Of a stretch of DNA of 64,000 nucleotides, positions 44,946-53,806 are shown piece after piece (position 1 is the stretch's first letter; each line of letters opens with the position of its first letter). The stretch lies in assembly GCF_000720185.1 (NCBI RefSeq), contig NZ_JOIY01000017.1, forward strand, positions 1 to 64,000, in the 5' to 3' direction. A program made the translations under genes and the position numbers. Origin of the DNA: Streptomyces sp. NRRL S-340. GTDB lineage: Bacteria > Actinomycetota > Actinomycetes > Streptomycetales > Streptomycetaceae. The notes beneath the pieces were generated by a model, which saw nothing but the letters and a program-made list of their open reading frames with translations, ran no database searches and was not told the DNA's origin.

Positions 44946-45090
44946 GCCCGGAGCTTAAGGGTCTCTCGTGCGGGTCCTGCCGGCGCGGGGCGGACGGGAG
45001 GCGGGGGCCTGGGCCTGACTGCCGGGTCGGCACGGTCCGGGCGGCGGCGCCGGGTGGCCGCCCGCGTGGCGGGGCTGCCGGGACGGGGCG

Positions 45091-45555
45091 CTATGCCACC
45101 GCGGGGGCGTGCAACGACTCCACGACGCGGACCAGGGGCGTCAGCTCCGGATTCTCGGCGGCCTCGTCGAGTGCCTCCCGCAGGGCCGTGTCGTTCGTCG
45201 GTCTGGCCTCCTCCAGGAGGCGGAGGCCGGTCTCTGTGACGTTGGTGTAGATGCCCCGGCGGTCGGTGGGGCACAGGTACCGCTCGAGGAGGCCGCGGTC
45301 CTCGAGCCGGGTGACGAGCCGGGTGGTGGCGCTCTGGCTGAGGACGACCGCGTCGGCGACCTGCTTCATCTGCAGATGACCGCCGTCGCCGTCGTGCTGC
45401 CGGCTGAGCACGTCGAGCAGTGAGTACTCGCGCACGCTCAGGCCGTGGCCCGCCTGGAGAGCGCGCTCGATGTGGGTCTCGATCCTGCTGTGCAGCAGGG
45501 AGAGGGCGCACCAGCCCTGGGCGAGGGCGGTGAGCGCGGGGTCCGTCGCTGTCAT
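45091..45555 (-). CDS. MarR-family transcriptional regulator
   Basis: A 154-residue winged-helix repressor: LSVREYSLLDVLSRQ, then the recognition region LQMKQVADAVVLSQSATTRLVTRLEDRGLLERYLCPTDRRGIYTNVT with the DxRG wing (DRRG). ATG at 45555 after GGAGG. It is divergent from an MFS exporter, the usual arrangement for MarR control of efflux. One cysteine (YLCPTD) lies before the wing; a redox role is possible but unproved. Confidence 0.9.
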   Translation of the reverse strand: MTATDPALTALAQGWCALSLLHSRIETHIERALQAGHGLSVREYSLLDVLSRQHDGDGGHLQMKQVADAVVLSQSATTRLVTRLEDRGLLERYLCPTDRRGIYTNVTETGLRLLEEARPTNDTALREALDEAAENPELTPLVRVVESLHAPAVA

Positions 45556-45692
45556 GGCGGTTCCTCCATCCCGGGGCGGGTGTCTCAAGGATAGGGCAGC
45601 GCCGCGATTGTCGGCGGTTGCATTTATCCCGCGTCTGCAATTATTGTCGATGAACGTAAACCGCTCCTGCAATCATTCCGGAAGGTACCCCC
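45556..45692. promoter_or_regulatory. marR / MFS divergent promoter with repeated TGCAAT motifs
   Basis: An unusually AT-rich patch for this genome. CTGCAATTATT (45635-45645) and CTGCAATCATT (45667-45677) repeat in the same orientation, and TTGCATTTA (45618-45626) is an inverted relative. These are candidate MarR binding sites. Confidence 0.55.
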
Positions 45693-46901
45693 ATGCCTCT
45701 CGCGCTCCTGGCCCTCGCGATCGGGGCCTTCGGCATCGGCACGACCGAGTTCGTGATCATGGGCTTGCTGCCCCAGGTCGCCGGTGACTTCGGGGTCTCC
45801 ATCCCGACCGCGGGCCTGCTCGTGACCGGTTACGCGGTGGGCGTCATGCTCGGCGCTCCCCTGATGACCGTTCTGGGCACCAAGATCTCCCGCAAGCGCA
45901 TGCTGATGCTGCTGATGGGCCTGTTCATCGCCGGGAACCTGCTCTCGGCACTGGCCCCCACCTTCCCGGTCATGCTGGTCGGCCGCGTGGTCGCCTCGCT
46001 CGCACACGGTGCCTTCTTCGGGATCGGCTCGGTGGTCGCGGCGGATCTGGTGGCCCCCGGCAAGCGGGCCGGTGCCATCGCGATGATGTTCACCGGGCTG
46101 ACCTTCGCCAACGTCGTCGGCGTACCGCTCGGCACGTTGATCGGCCAGTCCGCCGGCTGGCGTGTCACCTTCGCGGCGGTCGCCGCCCTCGGGGTCGTCG
46201 GCCTGGCCGGCATCGCCCGGCTCGTCCCCGAGATGCCCCGCGCGGAAGGGGTCCGTCTGCGTCACGAACTCGCCGCCTTCAAGAACACCCAGGTCCTGCT
46301 CGCCATGGCGATGACCGTGCTCGGCTTCGGCGGGGTGTTCGCGGCGATCACCTACATCGCGCCGATGATGACCCGCGTCACCGGCTTCGCCGACGGCTCC
46401 GTCACCTGGCTGCTGGTCCTCTTCGGTCTCGGCATGGTCGCGGGCAACCTCGTCGGCGGCAGGTTCGCCGACCGTGCCCTGATGCCCCTGCTGTACATCT
46501 CCCTGAGCGCCCTCGCCCTGGTGCTCGCGCTCTTCACCCTCACCGCGCACGACAAGATCGCGTCCGCCGTGACCATCATCCTGATCGGTGCGTTCGGCTT
46601 CGCGACCGTGCCGCCCCTGCAGAAGCGCGTCCTGGACCAGGCACACGGCGCCCCGACCCTGGCCTCGGCCGTGAACATCGGGGCCTTCAACCTCGGCAAC
46701 GCGCTGTCGGCGTGGATCGGTGGACTGGTCATCGACGCCGGCTTCGGCTACACCGCGCCCAACGGCGTCGGCGCCGTACTCGCGGTGGGTGCCCTGGTGC
46801 TCGCCGTCGTCTCCGCCGCCCTCGAACGCCGGGGCGGTACCTCGCAGGCGGCCGTCACCGGGGACGTCCCGGCGGAGCGGCCCACGCCCGTAACCCACTG
46901 A
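45693..46901 (+). CDS. MFS exporter (AraJ/PbuE-like DHA1 family)
   Basis: A 402-residue protein with 12 predicted spans. It begins MPLALLALAIGAFGIGTTEFVIMGLLPQVAGDFGVSIPTAGLL, a signature of the AraJ/YdhP-type DHA1 branch. Loop motif GTKISRKRMLML matches MFS motif A loosely. It is controlled presumably by the divergent MarR. ATG at 45693 with GGAAGG. Confidence 0.9.
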   Translation: MPLALLALAIGAFGIGTTEFVIMGLLPQVAGDFGVSIPTAGLLVTGYAVGVMLGAPLMTVLGTKISRKRMLMLLMGLFIAGNLLSALAPTFPVMLVGRVVASLAHGAFFGIGSVVAADLVAPGKRAGAIAMMFTGLTFANVVGVPLGTLIGQSAGWRVTFAAVAALGVVGLAGIARLVPEMPRAEGVRLRHELAAFKNTQVLLAMAMTVLGFGGVFAAITYIAPMMTRVTGFADGSVTWLLVLFGLGMVAGNLVGGRFADRALMPLLYISLSALALVLALFTLTAHDKIASAVTIILIGAFGFATVPPLQKRVLDQAHGAPTLASAVNIGAFNLGNALSAWIGGLVIDAGFGYTAPNGVGAVLAVGALVLAVVSAALERRGGTSQAAVTGDVPAERPTPVTH

Positions 46902-47090
46902 CCGGAGCCTGCCGGGGCTGCCCCCGGCGCCACCGGGCGCCGTGCCGCCGTCGCGTCATCCGGTCCCCCACTTCCCCACCTGCCACGGCCGGGACCCACC
47001 CGGGCGTGGCACCACCCGGCCGGGACATCACCTGCCGGTAAGACAGCGGGGACCGTCCCGTCCCCCGCACAACCACAGGAGCAATCTCTG

Positions 47091-47513
47091 ATGAGCACCA
47101 CGCACGCCGTAGTCCCGCTGACCGTCCAGGACGCCGACGTCCTCGTCTCGGCGGCCCACCGTGCCGCCGAGGCGGCCGGGGTCGCCGTCAGCGTCACCGT
47201 GCTGGACGCGGGCGGGCATCTGCTCGCCTTCCGCCGGGACGACCGGGCCGTCCTCATCGCCGGGGAGACCAGCACCCGCAAGGCCTACACGGCGCTCCAG
47301 CTGGACGCCCCGACGGCCGACCTGGTCGACGCCGTGCAGCCGGGCGGTCTCTTCCACACTCTGCCCACCGCGCTCGACCGGCCGCTGCTGTTCATCGCGG
47401 GCGGCGTACCCGTGCGCCGCGACGGCCGGCTGATCGGAGCGGTCGGGGTCGGCGGCGGCGCGCCGGAACAGGACCACGCCTTCGCCGTCACCGCGGTGGA
47501 AGAGCTCGGCTGA
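47091..47513 (+). CDS. GlcG/HbpS-like protein (DUF336 family)
   Basis: A 140-residue protein. The sequence VSVTVLDAGGHLLAFRRDD and the C-terminal GGVPVRRDGRLIGAVGVGGGAPEQDHAFA are the family signatures. Relatives include heme-binding HbpS and GlcG; no signal peptide is seen, so heme sensing outside the cell is not supported. Downstream of the MFS gene with a 189-base gap. ATG at 47091 after AGGAG. Confidence 0.85.
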   Translation: MSTTHAVVPLTVQDADVLVSAAHRAAEAAGVAVSVTVLDAGGHLLAFRRDDRAVLIAGETSTRKAYTALQLDAPTADLVDAVQPGGLFHTLPTALDRPLLFIAGGVPVRRDGRLIGAVGVGGGAPEQDHAFAVTAVEELG

Positions 47514-47514
47514 C

Positions 47515-48381
47515 TCAGCCTGCCGCCACGGTCAGCGGAGCGAACCGCCGGGCCCAGTCCCCGGGCAGCTCCGCGATCCCGTGCGTCATGACGGCGTTGG
47601 ACATCACGGACTCCAGTCCACGCTGTTTCACCCAGTGCAGCAGTTCTTCGTGGCGTACGTCGATGTCGGTCCGCAGCGGACGCTCGGTGCGGGCGGCGAG
47701 GGAGGCGATCAGGGCCTTCGCGGTCTCCGTGTCCCGTGCGATCAGCGGGCCGACCACGTGCGTGTTCATGTTGGGCCAGGCAGCCGCGTAACCGATGATC
47801 CGGCCGTCGTCCTCCGCGACCCGGAGGTGGTCGGCGAACGCGGGCAGCCGGGTGATCAGAGGCGTCCGGTCCACTCCGAAGACCTCTTCGTCCAGCCGGA
47901 GGATGCCGGCCAGGTCGTCGGCCGAGGCCGGACGCGTGACCGGGCCGCCCGGCCTCTCCTCCGGTACGAAGCGGCCGAGGACCATCTCCGACATGCCGGT
48001 GACCTTGAAGCCCAGCTCCTCGTACAGCGGACGTCCGCTGGGGGTGGCGTACAGGGTCAGCGGGGTGGTGCCCGCCACCGAGACGATGTGACGCATCAAC
48101 CGGCGGCCGATGCCCTGGCGCGCGTGGCGCTCGGCGACTAGGACCATGCCGACGGCATGCAGGCCCGGCCGCGCGGGCGGCCCGTACTCAGTGACGACGC
48201 AGGCGGCGATCAGCCCCCCGTCGGGGTCGTCGATGCCGAACCCCTTGCCGGCGGAGAGGAGCAGGCCCCACTTGTGTTCCTCACGCTGCCAGCCCCGGTT
48301 CTCGGACAGGTCTGCGCAGGCGGTGAGGTCATGGCGCGTCAGGGGGCGGATGGGCAGAGCGGCAGGGGAAGGAGTCGACAC
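47515..48381 (-). CDS. Tandem-GNAT acetyltransferase
   Basis: A 288-residue protein with two GNAT modules. The first has VERHARQGIGRRLMRHI (Q-x-x-x-G/A loop ARQGIGRRL) and the FYE-like PLYEELGFKVTGM end. The second half (IRLRDEE..) matches a C-terminal GNAT domain that lacks a clear acetyl-CoA loop. Substrate unknown. The GTG at 48381 (STPSPAALPIRPLTRH) has no strong ribosome site; an upstream ATG at 48453 is an alternative. It converges on the GlcG-like gene (one-base gap). Confidence 0.78.
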   Translation of the reverse strand: MSTPSPAALPIRPLTRHDLTACADLSENRGWQREEHKWGLLLSAGKGFGIDDPDGGLIAACVVTEYGPPARPGLHAVGMVLVAERHARQGIGRRLMRHIVSVAGTTPLTLYATPSGRPLYEELGFKVTGMSEMVLGRFVPEERPGGPVTRPASADDLAGILRLDEEVFGVDRTPLITRLPAFADHLRVAEDDGRIIGYAAAWPNMNTHVVGPLIARDTETAKALIASLAARTERPLRTDIDVRHEELLHWVKQRGLESVMSNAVMTHGIAELPGDWARRFAPLTVAAG

Positions 48382-48530
48382 GCAGGTCAGGCTGTACGAC
48401 GGAGGGTGTCGGCGTCCACCCGTTTCGAGAGAGACGTACGTGCTTTTGGCCATGCCCCGGCGCTCGGCCGGCCGGAGGCTGCCCAGGACAGGGCCTCGGC
48501 CGTGGCCCGGCTCCGCACCCGGTATCGGCT

Positions 48531-48544
48531 GTTTCACGTGAAAC
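48531..48544. other. parS: parS site (exact)
   Basis: GTTTCACGTGAAAC in the gap between the NUDIX gene and the tandem-GNAT gene, upstream of the latter. Confidence 0.95.
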
Positions 48545-48574
48545 GTGGACGACAGCTTCACAAGCCGTGGAGGG

Positions 48575-49057
48575 TCAGCCGATGTCCGGGGCGTGCAGGG
48601 CCCGCACGCCCTCGATGTTCCCGTCGAGATAGTGCCTCAGAGACAGCGGTACGAGGTGGACGGAGGCGATCCCCACCCGGGTGAAGGGCACACGCACGAT
48701 CTCGTACTCCCCGGCGGGCTCGTCGACCTCCGGTCCGTGACGCAGGGCGGGGTCCATCGACTCCAGGCGGCACACGAAGAAGTGCTGCACCTTCACGCCG
48801 GTCGCGCCGCCGTCCTCGCCGATGTGCTCCACGGTGTCCACGAAGCAGGGGACGACGTCGGTGATCTTCGCGCCCAGCTCCTCATGAACCTCTCGGTGCA
48901 GGGCGTCGACGACGGTCGTGTCGCCCGCTTCGACCCCGCCGCCCGGAGTGACCCAGTAGGGATCGACTCCTGGTCTGGTGCGCTTGATCAGGATCAGGTC
49001 GTCGCCGTCGAGCAGGACGGCGCGGGCGGTGCGCTTGACCACGGGTCGGACGGTCAT
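48575..49057 (-). CDS. NUDIX hydrolase
   Basis: A 160-residue pyrophosphohydrolase. The NUDIX box GGGVEAGDTTVVDALHREVHEELG is intact (G-x5-E-x7-REVxEELG pattern). Substrate unknown; relatives clean up nucleotide derivatives. ATG at 49057. The one-mismatch parS at 49079-49092 lies 22 bases upstream of the start. Confidence 0.9.
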   Translation of the reverse strand: MTVRPVVKRTARAVLLDGDDLILIKRTRPGVDPYWVTPGGGVEAGDTTVVDALHREVHEELGAKITDVVPCFVDTVEHIGEDGGATGVKVQHFFVCRLESMDPALRHGPEVDEPAGEYEIVRVPFTRVGIASVHLVPLSLRHYLDGNIEGVRALHAPDIG

Positions 49058-49078
49058 GGGAGAAATGTGGCCCGGCTG

Positions 49079-49092
49079 GTTCCACGTGAAAC
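49079..49092. other. parS-like site, one mismatch
   Basis: GTTCCACGTGAAAC differs from the consensus at the fourth position. It sits just upstream of the NUDIX start. ParB binding should be weaker than at an exact site. Confidence 0.75.
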
Positions 49093-49606
49093 ATCGCGGG
49101 AACCTCCTCGTGAGCGGATCCGCCGGCAGCGGCCCGGGTACGCGGCGACCGGCCGCCGAGCAGGTGCCGCGTGCACGGAAACGCGGCTCCCGTGCCGGGC
49201 CGGCTCAGCCACCACCGTCGGCCCGCCGCGCCCGTCAGCCGCTCGTGGGTCCGCGCGATGTGCGGCAGCGCCGGTGTGCCGGTACGCGCCGTACTGATCA
49301 CCGGGTCGTGGTGGCCCGCCGACAGCCCCTCCAGGGTCTCCTAGGCTGTTCCGAAGGCGACGCGCCGGGCGGAGCCCCGCCCCGCGCCACGGTCGCCCGC
49401 TGGTGAACGAGCCGGCGCGGTGGGCGGTCCGCGAAGGTGCGCAGCACCGCCAGGCCCACGACGCGCCTGCCCTCTCGCCGTCCTCCGCGCAGTCCCCGGC
49501 CGCGCCCGACCGTGAGTACGCCGACAGGCCTCTGCGGCCAGGGTGACGGGACACTGACTCAGAGCCGACGGACCTTGTTCCCGGAGTTCTTCGCCCGCGG
49601 AACCGA

Positions 49607-49642
49607 GGACGGTCCGAGCCACGGGGGAGGCTCGGACCGTCC
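49607..49642 (-). terminator. Terminator of the cystathionine-lyase-like gene
   Basis: Fourteen-base arms GGACGGTCCGAGCC (49607-49620) and GGCTCGGACCGTCC (49629-49642), just after the stop of the PLP gene on the minus strand. Confidence 0.85.
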
Positions 49643-49654
49643 GTCACGCATCGG

Positions 49655-50836
49655 TCAGTGCGCCGACGCGTCCAGGGCGCGCAGCACGTCCGCCACCAGG
49701 TCCGCCGGGTCCTCGGCGCCGACGGACAGCCGGATGAAGCCTTCCGGGACCGCGTCGCCGCCCCAGCGTCCGCGCCTCTCGGCGGTGGATCGCACACCGC
49801 CGAAACTCGTCGCGTCGTCCACGAGCCGCAGCGCGTCGAGGAAGCGCTCGGCACGCTCGCGTGTGGGCAGGACGAAGGACACCACACACCCGTGGCGCCG
49901 CATCTGACGCGAGGCGATCGCGTACGAGGGGTCGTCGGGCAGCCCGGGGTAGCGCAGTCCGGTCACCTCGGGGCGTCCGCGCAGCGCCTCGGCGACGGCG
50001 AGCGCGGAGGTGTTCTGCCGGGCGACACGCAACTGCAGCGTGGCGATCGAACGGTGGGCCAGCCAGGCCTCCATGGGTCCGGGAATGGCCCCGACGATCT
50101 TGCGCCACCGCCGCACGGCCGCCATGGCCTGCGCGTCGCGGCCGGCCACGTAGCCCAGCAGGACGTCGCCGTGCCCGGTGAGCTGCTTGGTACCGCTGGC
50201 CACGGAGAAGTCCGCACCCAGGTCCAGCGGCCGCTGCCCCAGGGGCGTGGCGAGGGTGTTGTCGACGGCGACCAGGGCGCCCCGCGCGTGTGCCGCCTCG
50301 GCCAGCCGCCGGATGTCGCACACGTCGAGCCCGGGGTTCGACGGGGACTCGATCCACAGCAGCCGTGCACCGTCCAGCACGCCGAGCTGGGCGTCTCCGC
50401 CGGTCGGCGCGGTCCGCACCTCGATGCCGTACGCCTCCAGCTGGGTGCGGACCAGGGGCAGCGCCTGGTAGCCGTCGTCGGGCAGGACCACCGTGTCTCC
50501 CGAGCGGAGCTGGGAGAAGAGCACCGAGGAGATGGCCGCCATGCCGGAGGCGAACACGAGGGTCTCGACGTCGTTCTCGCCGGGCGCCTCCAGCTCGCCG
50601 ATGGCGTTCTCCAGCAGGGACCAGGTCGGGTTCTCGTCGCGTCCGTAGGTGTACGGGCCCGTCGGGTCGCCGGGCAGGTGGAAGTGGGCGGCGAACACGG
50701 GCCCGGGGAGCGTGGGTTCGTGTCTGACCGGTTCGGGGAGCCCGGCCCGTACGGCGCGCGTGCCGTCACCGGAACCGGCGGGCGCGCGGGTGCCCCTCCG
50801 CGTGCCCTCTGCGCCGTTCGCAGCGGAATCGTTCAT
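49655..50836 (-). CDS. Cystathionine gamma-lyase/synthase-family PLP enzyme
   Basis: A 393-residue member of the Cys/Met metabolism PLP family. PLP lysine in SGTKQLTGHGDVLLG (about 215), with upstream VAVDNTLATPLGQRPLDLGAD and YTYGRDENPTWSLLENAIGELE near the N-terminus. The exact reaction (gamma-lyase or gamma-synthase in transsulfuration) cannot be told without comparison. ATG at 50836. It is a single gene bounded by a terminator. Confidence 0.87.
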   Translation of the reverse strand: MNDSAANGAEGTRRGTRAPAGSGDGTRAVRAGLPEPVRHEPTLPGPVFAAHFHLPGDPTGPYTYGRDENPTWSLLENAIGELEAPGENDVETLVFASGMAAISSVLFSQLRSGDTVVLPDDGYQALPLVRTQLEAYGIEVRTAPTGGDAQLGVLDGARLLWIESPSNPGLDVCDIRRLAEAAHARGALVAVDNTLATPLGQRPLDLGADFSVASGTKQLTGHGDVLLGYVAGRDAQAMAAVRRWRKIVGAIPGPMEAWLAHRSIATLQLRVARQNTSALAVAEALRGRPEVTGLRYPGLPDDPSYAIASRQMRRHGCVVSFVLPTRERAERFLDALRLVDDATSFGGVRSTAERRGRWGGDAVPEGFIRLSVGAEDPADLVADVLRALDASAH

Positions 50837-50956
50837 GCCGCCCGTCCCTTCACATGCTCTCGTGCCGTGGCGAGCAGGCCGTGGCTCACCGTCTCCCCCA
50901 CCTTCTCAGGACACGGCGGCCGGACCGGTGGGGCACCCCTCGGGCGGGTGAGGTCC

Positions 50957-51334
50957 TCAGTCCTCGTCCGGCAGGACCATGTGCAGGGCCCAGGAGACGA
51001 CCGAGATGATCAGTCCGCCGACGACGGCGGTCCAGAAGCCCTCCACGTGGAAGCTCAGGTGGACCTTGCCGGCCACCCAGGAGGTCAGCAGCAGCATCAG
51101 GGCGTTGACGACCAGGGTGATCAGGCCCAGCGTCAGGATGAACAGGGGAAAGGTCAGTACTTTCACCACCGGCTTGACGAGGAAGTTCACCAGACCGAAC
51201 ACCAGCGCGACACCGATGAGGGTGCCGGCCTCCTTGGCCTTGTTGTCCCCGGTCAGGGTGATCTTGTCGAGCAGCCAGACGGCGACCGCCAGGGCGCCCG
51301 CGTTGGCGATCGTCTTGACTACGAAATTCTTCAT
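50957..51334 (-). CDS. Four-span membrane protein, phage-holin family 4-like
   Basis: A 125-residue protein with four hydrophobic segments: VKTIANAGALAVAVWLLDKI, TLIGVALVFGLVNFLV, VLTFPLFILTLGLITLVVNALMLLL and FWTAVVGGLIISVVSWALHM. This matches the family named after phage holins but widespread in chromosomes; no lysis genes are nearby, so a housekeeping membrane role is more likely. ATG at 51334; a longer open extension was rejected. Confidence 0.82.
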   Translation of the reverse strand: MKNFVVKTIANAGALAVAVWLLDKITLTGDNKAKEAGTLIGVALVFGLVNFLVKPVVKVLTFPLFILTLGLITLVVNALMLLLTSWVAGKVHLSFHVEGFWTAVVGGLIISVVSWALHMVLPDED

Positions 51335-51381
51335 GTGTCTGATCGTGGCAGACGAGATCGACGACGAACACGGGCGAGGCG

Positions 51382-51699
51382 ATGAAGGCATTCCGGCTGG
51401 ACGAACTGGAGGCGGAGCGTGCCGCCAACGACGGTGCGTACCTGCAGTTCCTGCGGGAACGGAACATGTCGGTGGGGCTGTACGCACTGGACGCGGGCGA
51501 GAACGACCCGCAGAGCCCGCACCGCCAGGACGAGGTCTACTTCGTCGTGAGCGGGCGTGCCTCCATCACGGTCGGGCTGGAGACGACCGAAGTGGCGCGC
51601 GGTAGCGTCGTCTACGTGCCGGCCGGAGTCGCCCACAAGTTCCACCACATCAGCGAGGACCTGCGGGTCCTCGTGGTGTTCTCTCCGCCGGAAGCGTGA
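51382..51699 (+). CDS. Small cupin-domain protein
   Basis: A 105-residue single cupin barrel. Motif 1 region SPHRQDEVYFVVSGRASITVG (H-x3-E: metal ligands) and motif 2 GSVVYVPAGVAHKFHHI (G...P...H). Enzyme or sugar-binding function unknown. ATG at 51382, divergent from the holin-like gene. Confidence 0.86.
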   Translation: MKAFRLDELEAERAANDGAYLQFLRERNMSVGLYALDAGENDPQSPHRQDEVYFVVSGRASITVGLETTEVARGSVVYVPAGVAHKFHHISEDLRVLVVFSPPEA

Positions 51700-51877
51700 G
51701 GCGCCGTCTCAGGGTTCCCTAGGGGAAGGGTCAGGGACGGACAAGGGATGCGAAAGCCCCGCTCAGACCCCCGCCGGCCCTAGCATCGGAGCAGGACGTA
51801 CGACAGGTCCGGCACCGCGGTTCGCGGGCCGTTCGGGAATCCGGCGCAGGGCCGGCGAAGAGGTAAGGACGAGGGCA

Positions 51878-52090
51878 ATGCGAGAGGTCTTCACGGGTCT
51901 GCCGTGGTGGGTGAAGTGGATCGCGGTGCCGGTCATCGCCCTGGTCGTCTTCGGCAGCCTGATAGCGACGGTCGTCGGCTTCGTGATCGGTCTGCTGTTC
52001 AAGCTGCTGATCTTCGTCGCGCTGATCGGCGGTCTGATCTACATCGTGCGGAAGTTCATGTCGAGTTCGTCGTCGCGCGGCGACTGGTGA
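51878..52090 (+). CDS. Small hydrophobic membrane protein (DUF5326-like)
   Basis: A 70-residue protein: two adjacent spans (WIAVPVIALVVFGSLIATVVGFVIGLL and KLLIFVALIGGLIYIV), then a charged tail ending SSSSSRGDW. It matches a Streptomyces family I recall as DUF5326; role unknown. ATG at 51878 preceded by AAGAGGTAAGGA. Confidence 0.8.
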   Translation: MREVFTGLPWWVKWIAVPVIALVVFGSLIATVVGFVIGLLFKLLIFVALIGGLIYIVRKFMSSSSSRGDW

Positions 52091-52287
52091 GTCTCCCGGG
52101 ACACCGGTGAACCCTGACGGGCCGCACCGGTTCCCTCGCGGGAGGGAAGTTTTCCGGACAGGCCGTCCTGAAGCGGTGACAGGCCGATAGGGTCCGGGAA
52201 TCGACGCGGGGGCCGGCCCCCGCGGGCAGCGTTCCCCCACCCGTGTCTCCCCGCACGGGCTGCCCCCTCGCGCTACGGGAGTGACCC

Positions 52288-53187
52288 TTGGCCACGGTTG
52301 ACACCGCACACGCCGAACCGCACGCGCCCCCGGCTCCCCGGGCGCCGTCCGGTTCCACAGGGCTCCCTGCGCAGCCGCGTTCCGCGCCCGCGCTCCAGCG
52401 CCCGCGCGTCGGCGTCCCGGAGCAACCGCCCGCACCGGCGGCCCAGACCCTCATCGGATCCGTGCAGCGCGCGATGCGTCTGCTGGAGACCGTCGCGGGA
52501 CACGAGCACGGCGCCCCCGCCAAGCAACTAGCACGCGAGACGGGCCTCGCCCTCCCCACCGCCTACCACCTGCTGCGGACGCTGGTGCACGAGGGCTATC
52601 TGTACCGGGACAGAGGACTGTTCTTCCTCGGTGAGGCGGCCGAACGCCTGAGCAGCCGCGGAGCGGCGCAGAAACGTCGCAGCACGGTCGTCGACTCGCT
52701 CGCACAATGGCGTGATCTGATCGGTGTCCCGGTCTATTACGCGATGTACCGGGACGGTGAGATCGAGGTCGTGTGCGTCTCCGACACCCCGGGCACTCCG
52801 GCGGTCCAGGAGTGGGCCGACTTCCGGGAGACCGGCCACGCCCACGCCATCGGCCAGTGCCTGCTGTCGCAGCTGGACGAGAGCGCGCGCCGCGACCACC
52901 TGTCCCGCTATCCGGTCCGGTCCCTCACCCCGTACACGGTCCGTGACGACCACACCCTGTTGCGACGCCTGGAGCGGACAGGCCGGATGCAGCCCGTCAC
53001 GGAGCGGCAGGAGTACGCGCTGGGGACGGTCTGCGCGGCCATTCCGATCACCGTGGGCGCCGTGGCCGCGACGATGGCCCTCTCGCTCCCCGCGCACCAG
53101 GCCGACCGCCTGCTGCCCGCGGCTCGGCAGCTGCAGAGCGAGGTGGGACGGCGTGTCGGCTCCCTGGCACTCGCTATCAGTATCTGA
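52288..53187 (+). CDS. ssgR: IclR-family activator of ssgA
   Basis: A 299-residue regulator. A Pro/Ala-rich N-terminal extension of about 55 residues precedes the IclR winged helix (QTLIGSVQRAMRLLETVAG, then LARETGLALPTAYHLLRTLVHEGYLYRD) and the effector domain (VPVYYAMYRDGEIEVVCVSD ... GHAHAIGQCLLSQL). It lies immediately before ssgA, as ssgR does in S. coelicolor, where it is known to activate ssgA. I used the TTG at 52288 because GGAG is about six bases upstream; no ATG/GTG fits the frame near it. Confidence 0.88.
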   Translation: MATVDTAHAEPHAPPAPRAPSGSTGLPAQPRSAPALQRPRVGVPEQPPAPAAQTLIGSVQRAMRLLETVAGHEHGAPAKQLARETGLALPTAYHLLRTLVHEGYLYRDRGLFFLGEAAERLSSRGAAQKRRSTVVDSLAQWRDLIGVPVYYAMYRDGEIEVVCVSDTPGTPAVQEWADFRETGHAHAIGQCLLSQLDESARRDHLSRYPVRSLTPYTVRDDHTLLRRLERTGRMQPVTERQEYALGTVCAAIPITVGAVAATMALSLPAHQADRLLPAARQLQSEVGRRVGSLALAISI

Positions 53188-53286
53188 AAACTCACTCCTT
53201 GTGATCTGCCATATACGTTCAGCAAGATGCCACCAGTGTTTATGGGGATCATTCCCGGCCAGTCGACGGCAGATGACGGGGTAGTG

Positions 53287-53724
53287 ATGCGCGAGTCCGT
53301 ACAGGCAGAGGTCATGATGAGCTTTCTCGTGTCCGAGGAGCTCTCCTTCCGCATTCCGGTGGAACTGCGGTACGAGGCCTGTGATCCCTATGCCGTACGG
53401 CTGACCTTCCATCTGCCCGGAGACGCCCCGGTCACCTGGGCCTTCGGACGTGAACTGCTGGTCGACGGTGTGGGGCGGCCGTGCGGGGACGGCGATGTGC
53501 GTGTCTCGCCCGCCGACTCCGACTCCCTGGCCGAGGTGCTGATCCGGCTTCAGGTCGGCGGTGACCGCGCGCTGTTCCGCTCCTCCACGGCACCCCTCGT
53601 GGCGTTCCTCGACCGCACGGACAAACTGGTGCCGTTGGGCCAGGAGGGCGCTCTGGCGGACTTCGACACGCACCTCGACGAGGCGCTGGACCGCATCCTG
53701 GCGGAAGAACAGAGCGCGGGCTGA
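53287..53724 (+). CDS. ssgA: Sporulation-specific cell-division activator SsgA
   Basis: Streptomyces-specific SALP family protein of 145 residues that helps place the septum and recruits SsgB/FtsZ during sporulation. The sequence shows ESVQAEVMMSFLVSEELSFRIPVELRYE, HLPGDAPVTWAFGRELLVDG and FLDRTDKLVPLGQE, all SsgA signatures. ATG at 53287 selected (a GTG lies one codon upstream). It is 99 bases after ssgR. Confidence 0.92.
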   Translation: MRESVQAEVMMSFLVSEELSFRIPVELRYEACDPYAVRLTFHLPGDAPVTWAFGRELLVDGVGRPCGDGDVRVSPADSDSLAEVLIRLQVGGDRALFRSSTAPLVAFLDRTDKLVPLGQEGALADFDTHLDEALDRILAEEQSAG

Positions 53725-53743
53725 AGCGTTTCTTCAACCGGCG

Positions 53744-53774
53744 GCGTGCGGTGGAGTAACGCTTCACCGCACGC
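53744..53774. terminator. Bidirectional terminator
   Basis: Ten-base arms GCGTGCGGTG (53744-53753) and CACCGCACGC (53765-53774) between the converging ssgA and YibE/F-like genes. Confidence 0.8.
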
Positions 53775-53806
53775 ATCGAAGCCAGCTCACCGCTCTCGGG
53801 GGCAGC

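Larger units (their letters stand above)
49058..49654. other. Gap without a recognised gene
   Basis: A 597-base stretch. It contains a one-mismatch parS at 49079-49092 and the terminator of the downstream PLP gene at 49607-49642. Open frames exist on both strands but their products are Arg/Pro/Ala-rich and without family motifs. A short minus-strand segment reading VVGLAVLRTFADRPPRR could be a decayed gene remnant, but I cannot assign it. Confidence 0.5.

Noticed and set aside
49341..49887. Open frames across the 49 kb gap and the PLP gene end
   Set aside because: Arg/Ala/Pro-rich products without motifs; they overlap the terminator and the 3' end of a well-supported gene.
50957..51334. Holin-like gene as sign of a prophage
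   Set aside because: No other phage gene nearby; this family is common in bacterial chromosomes.
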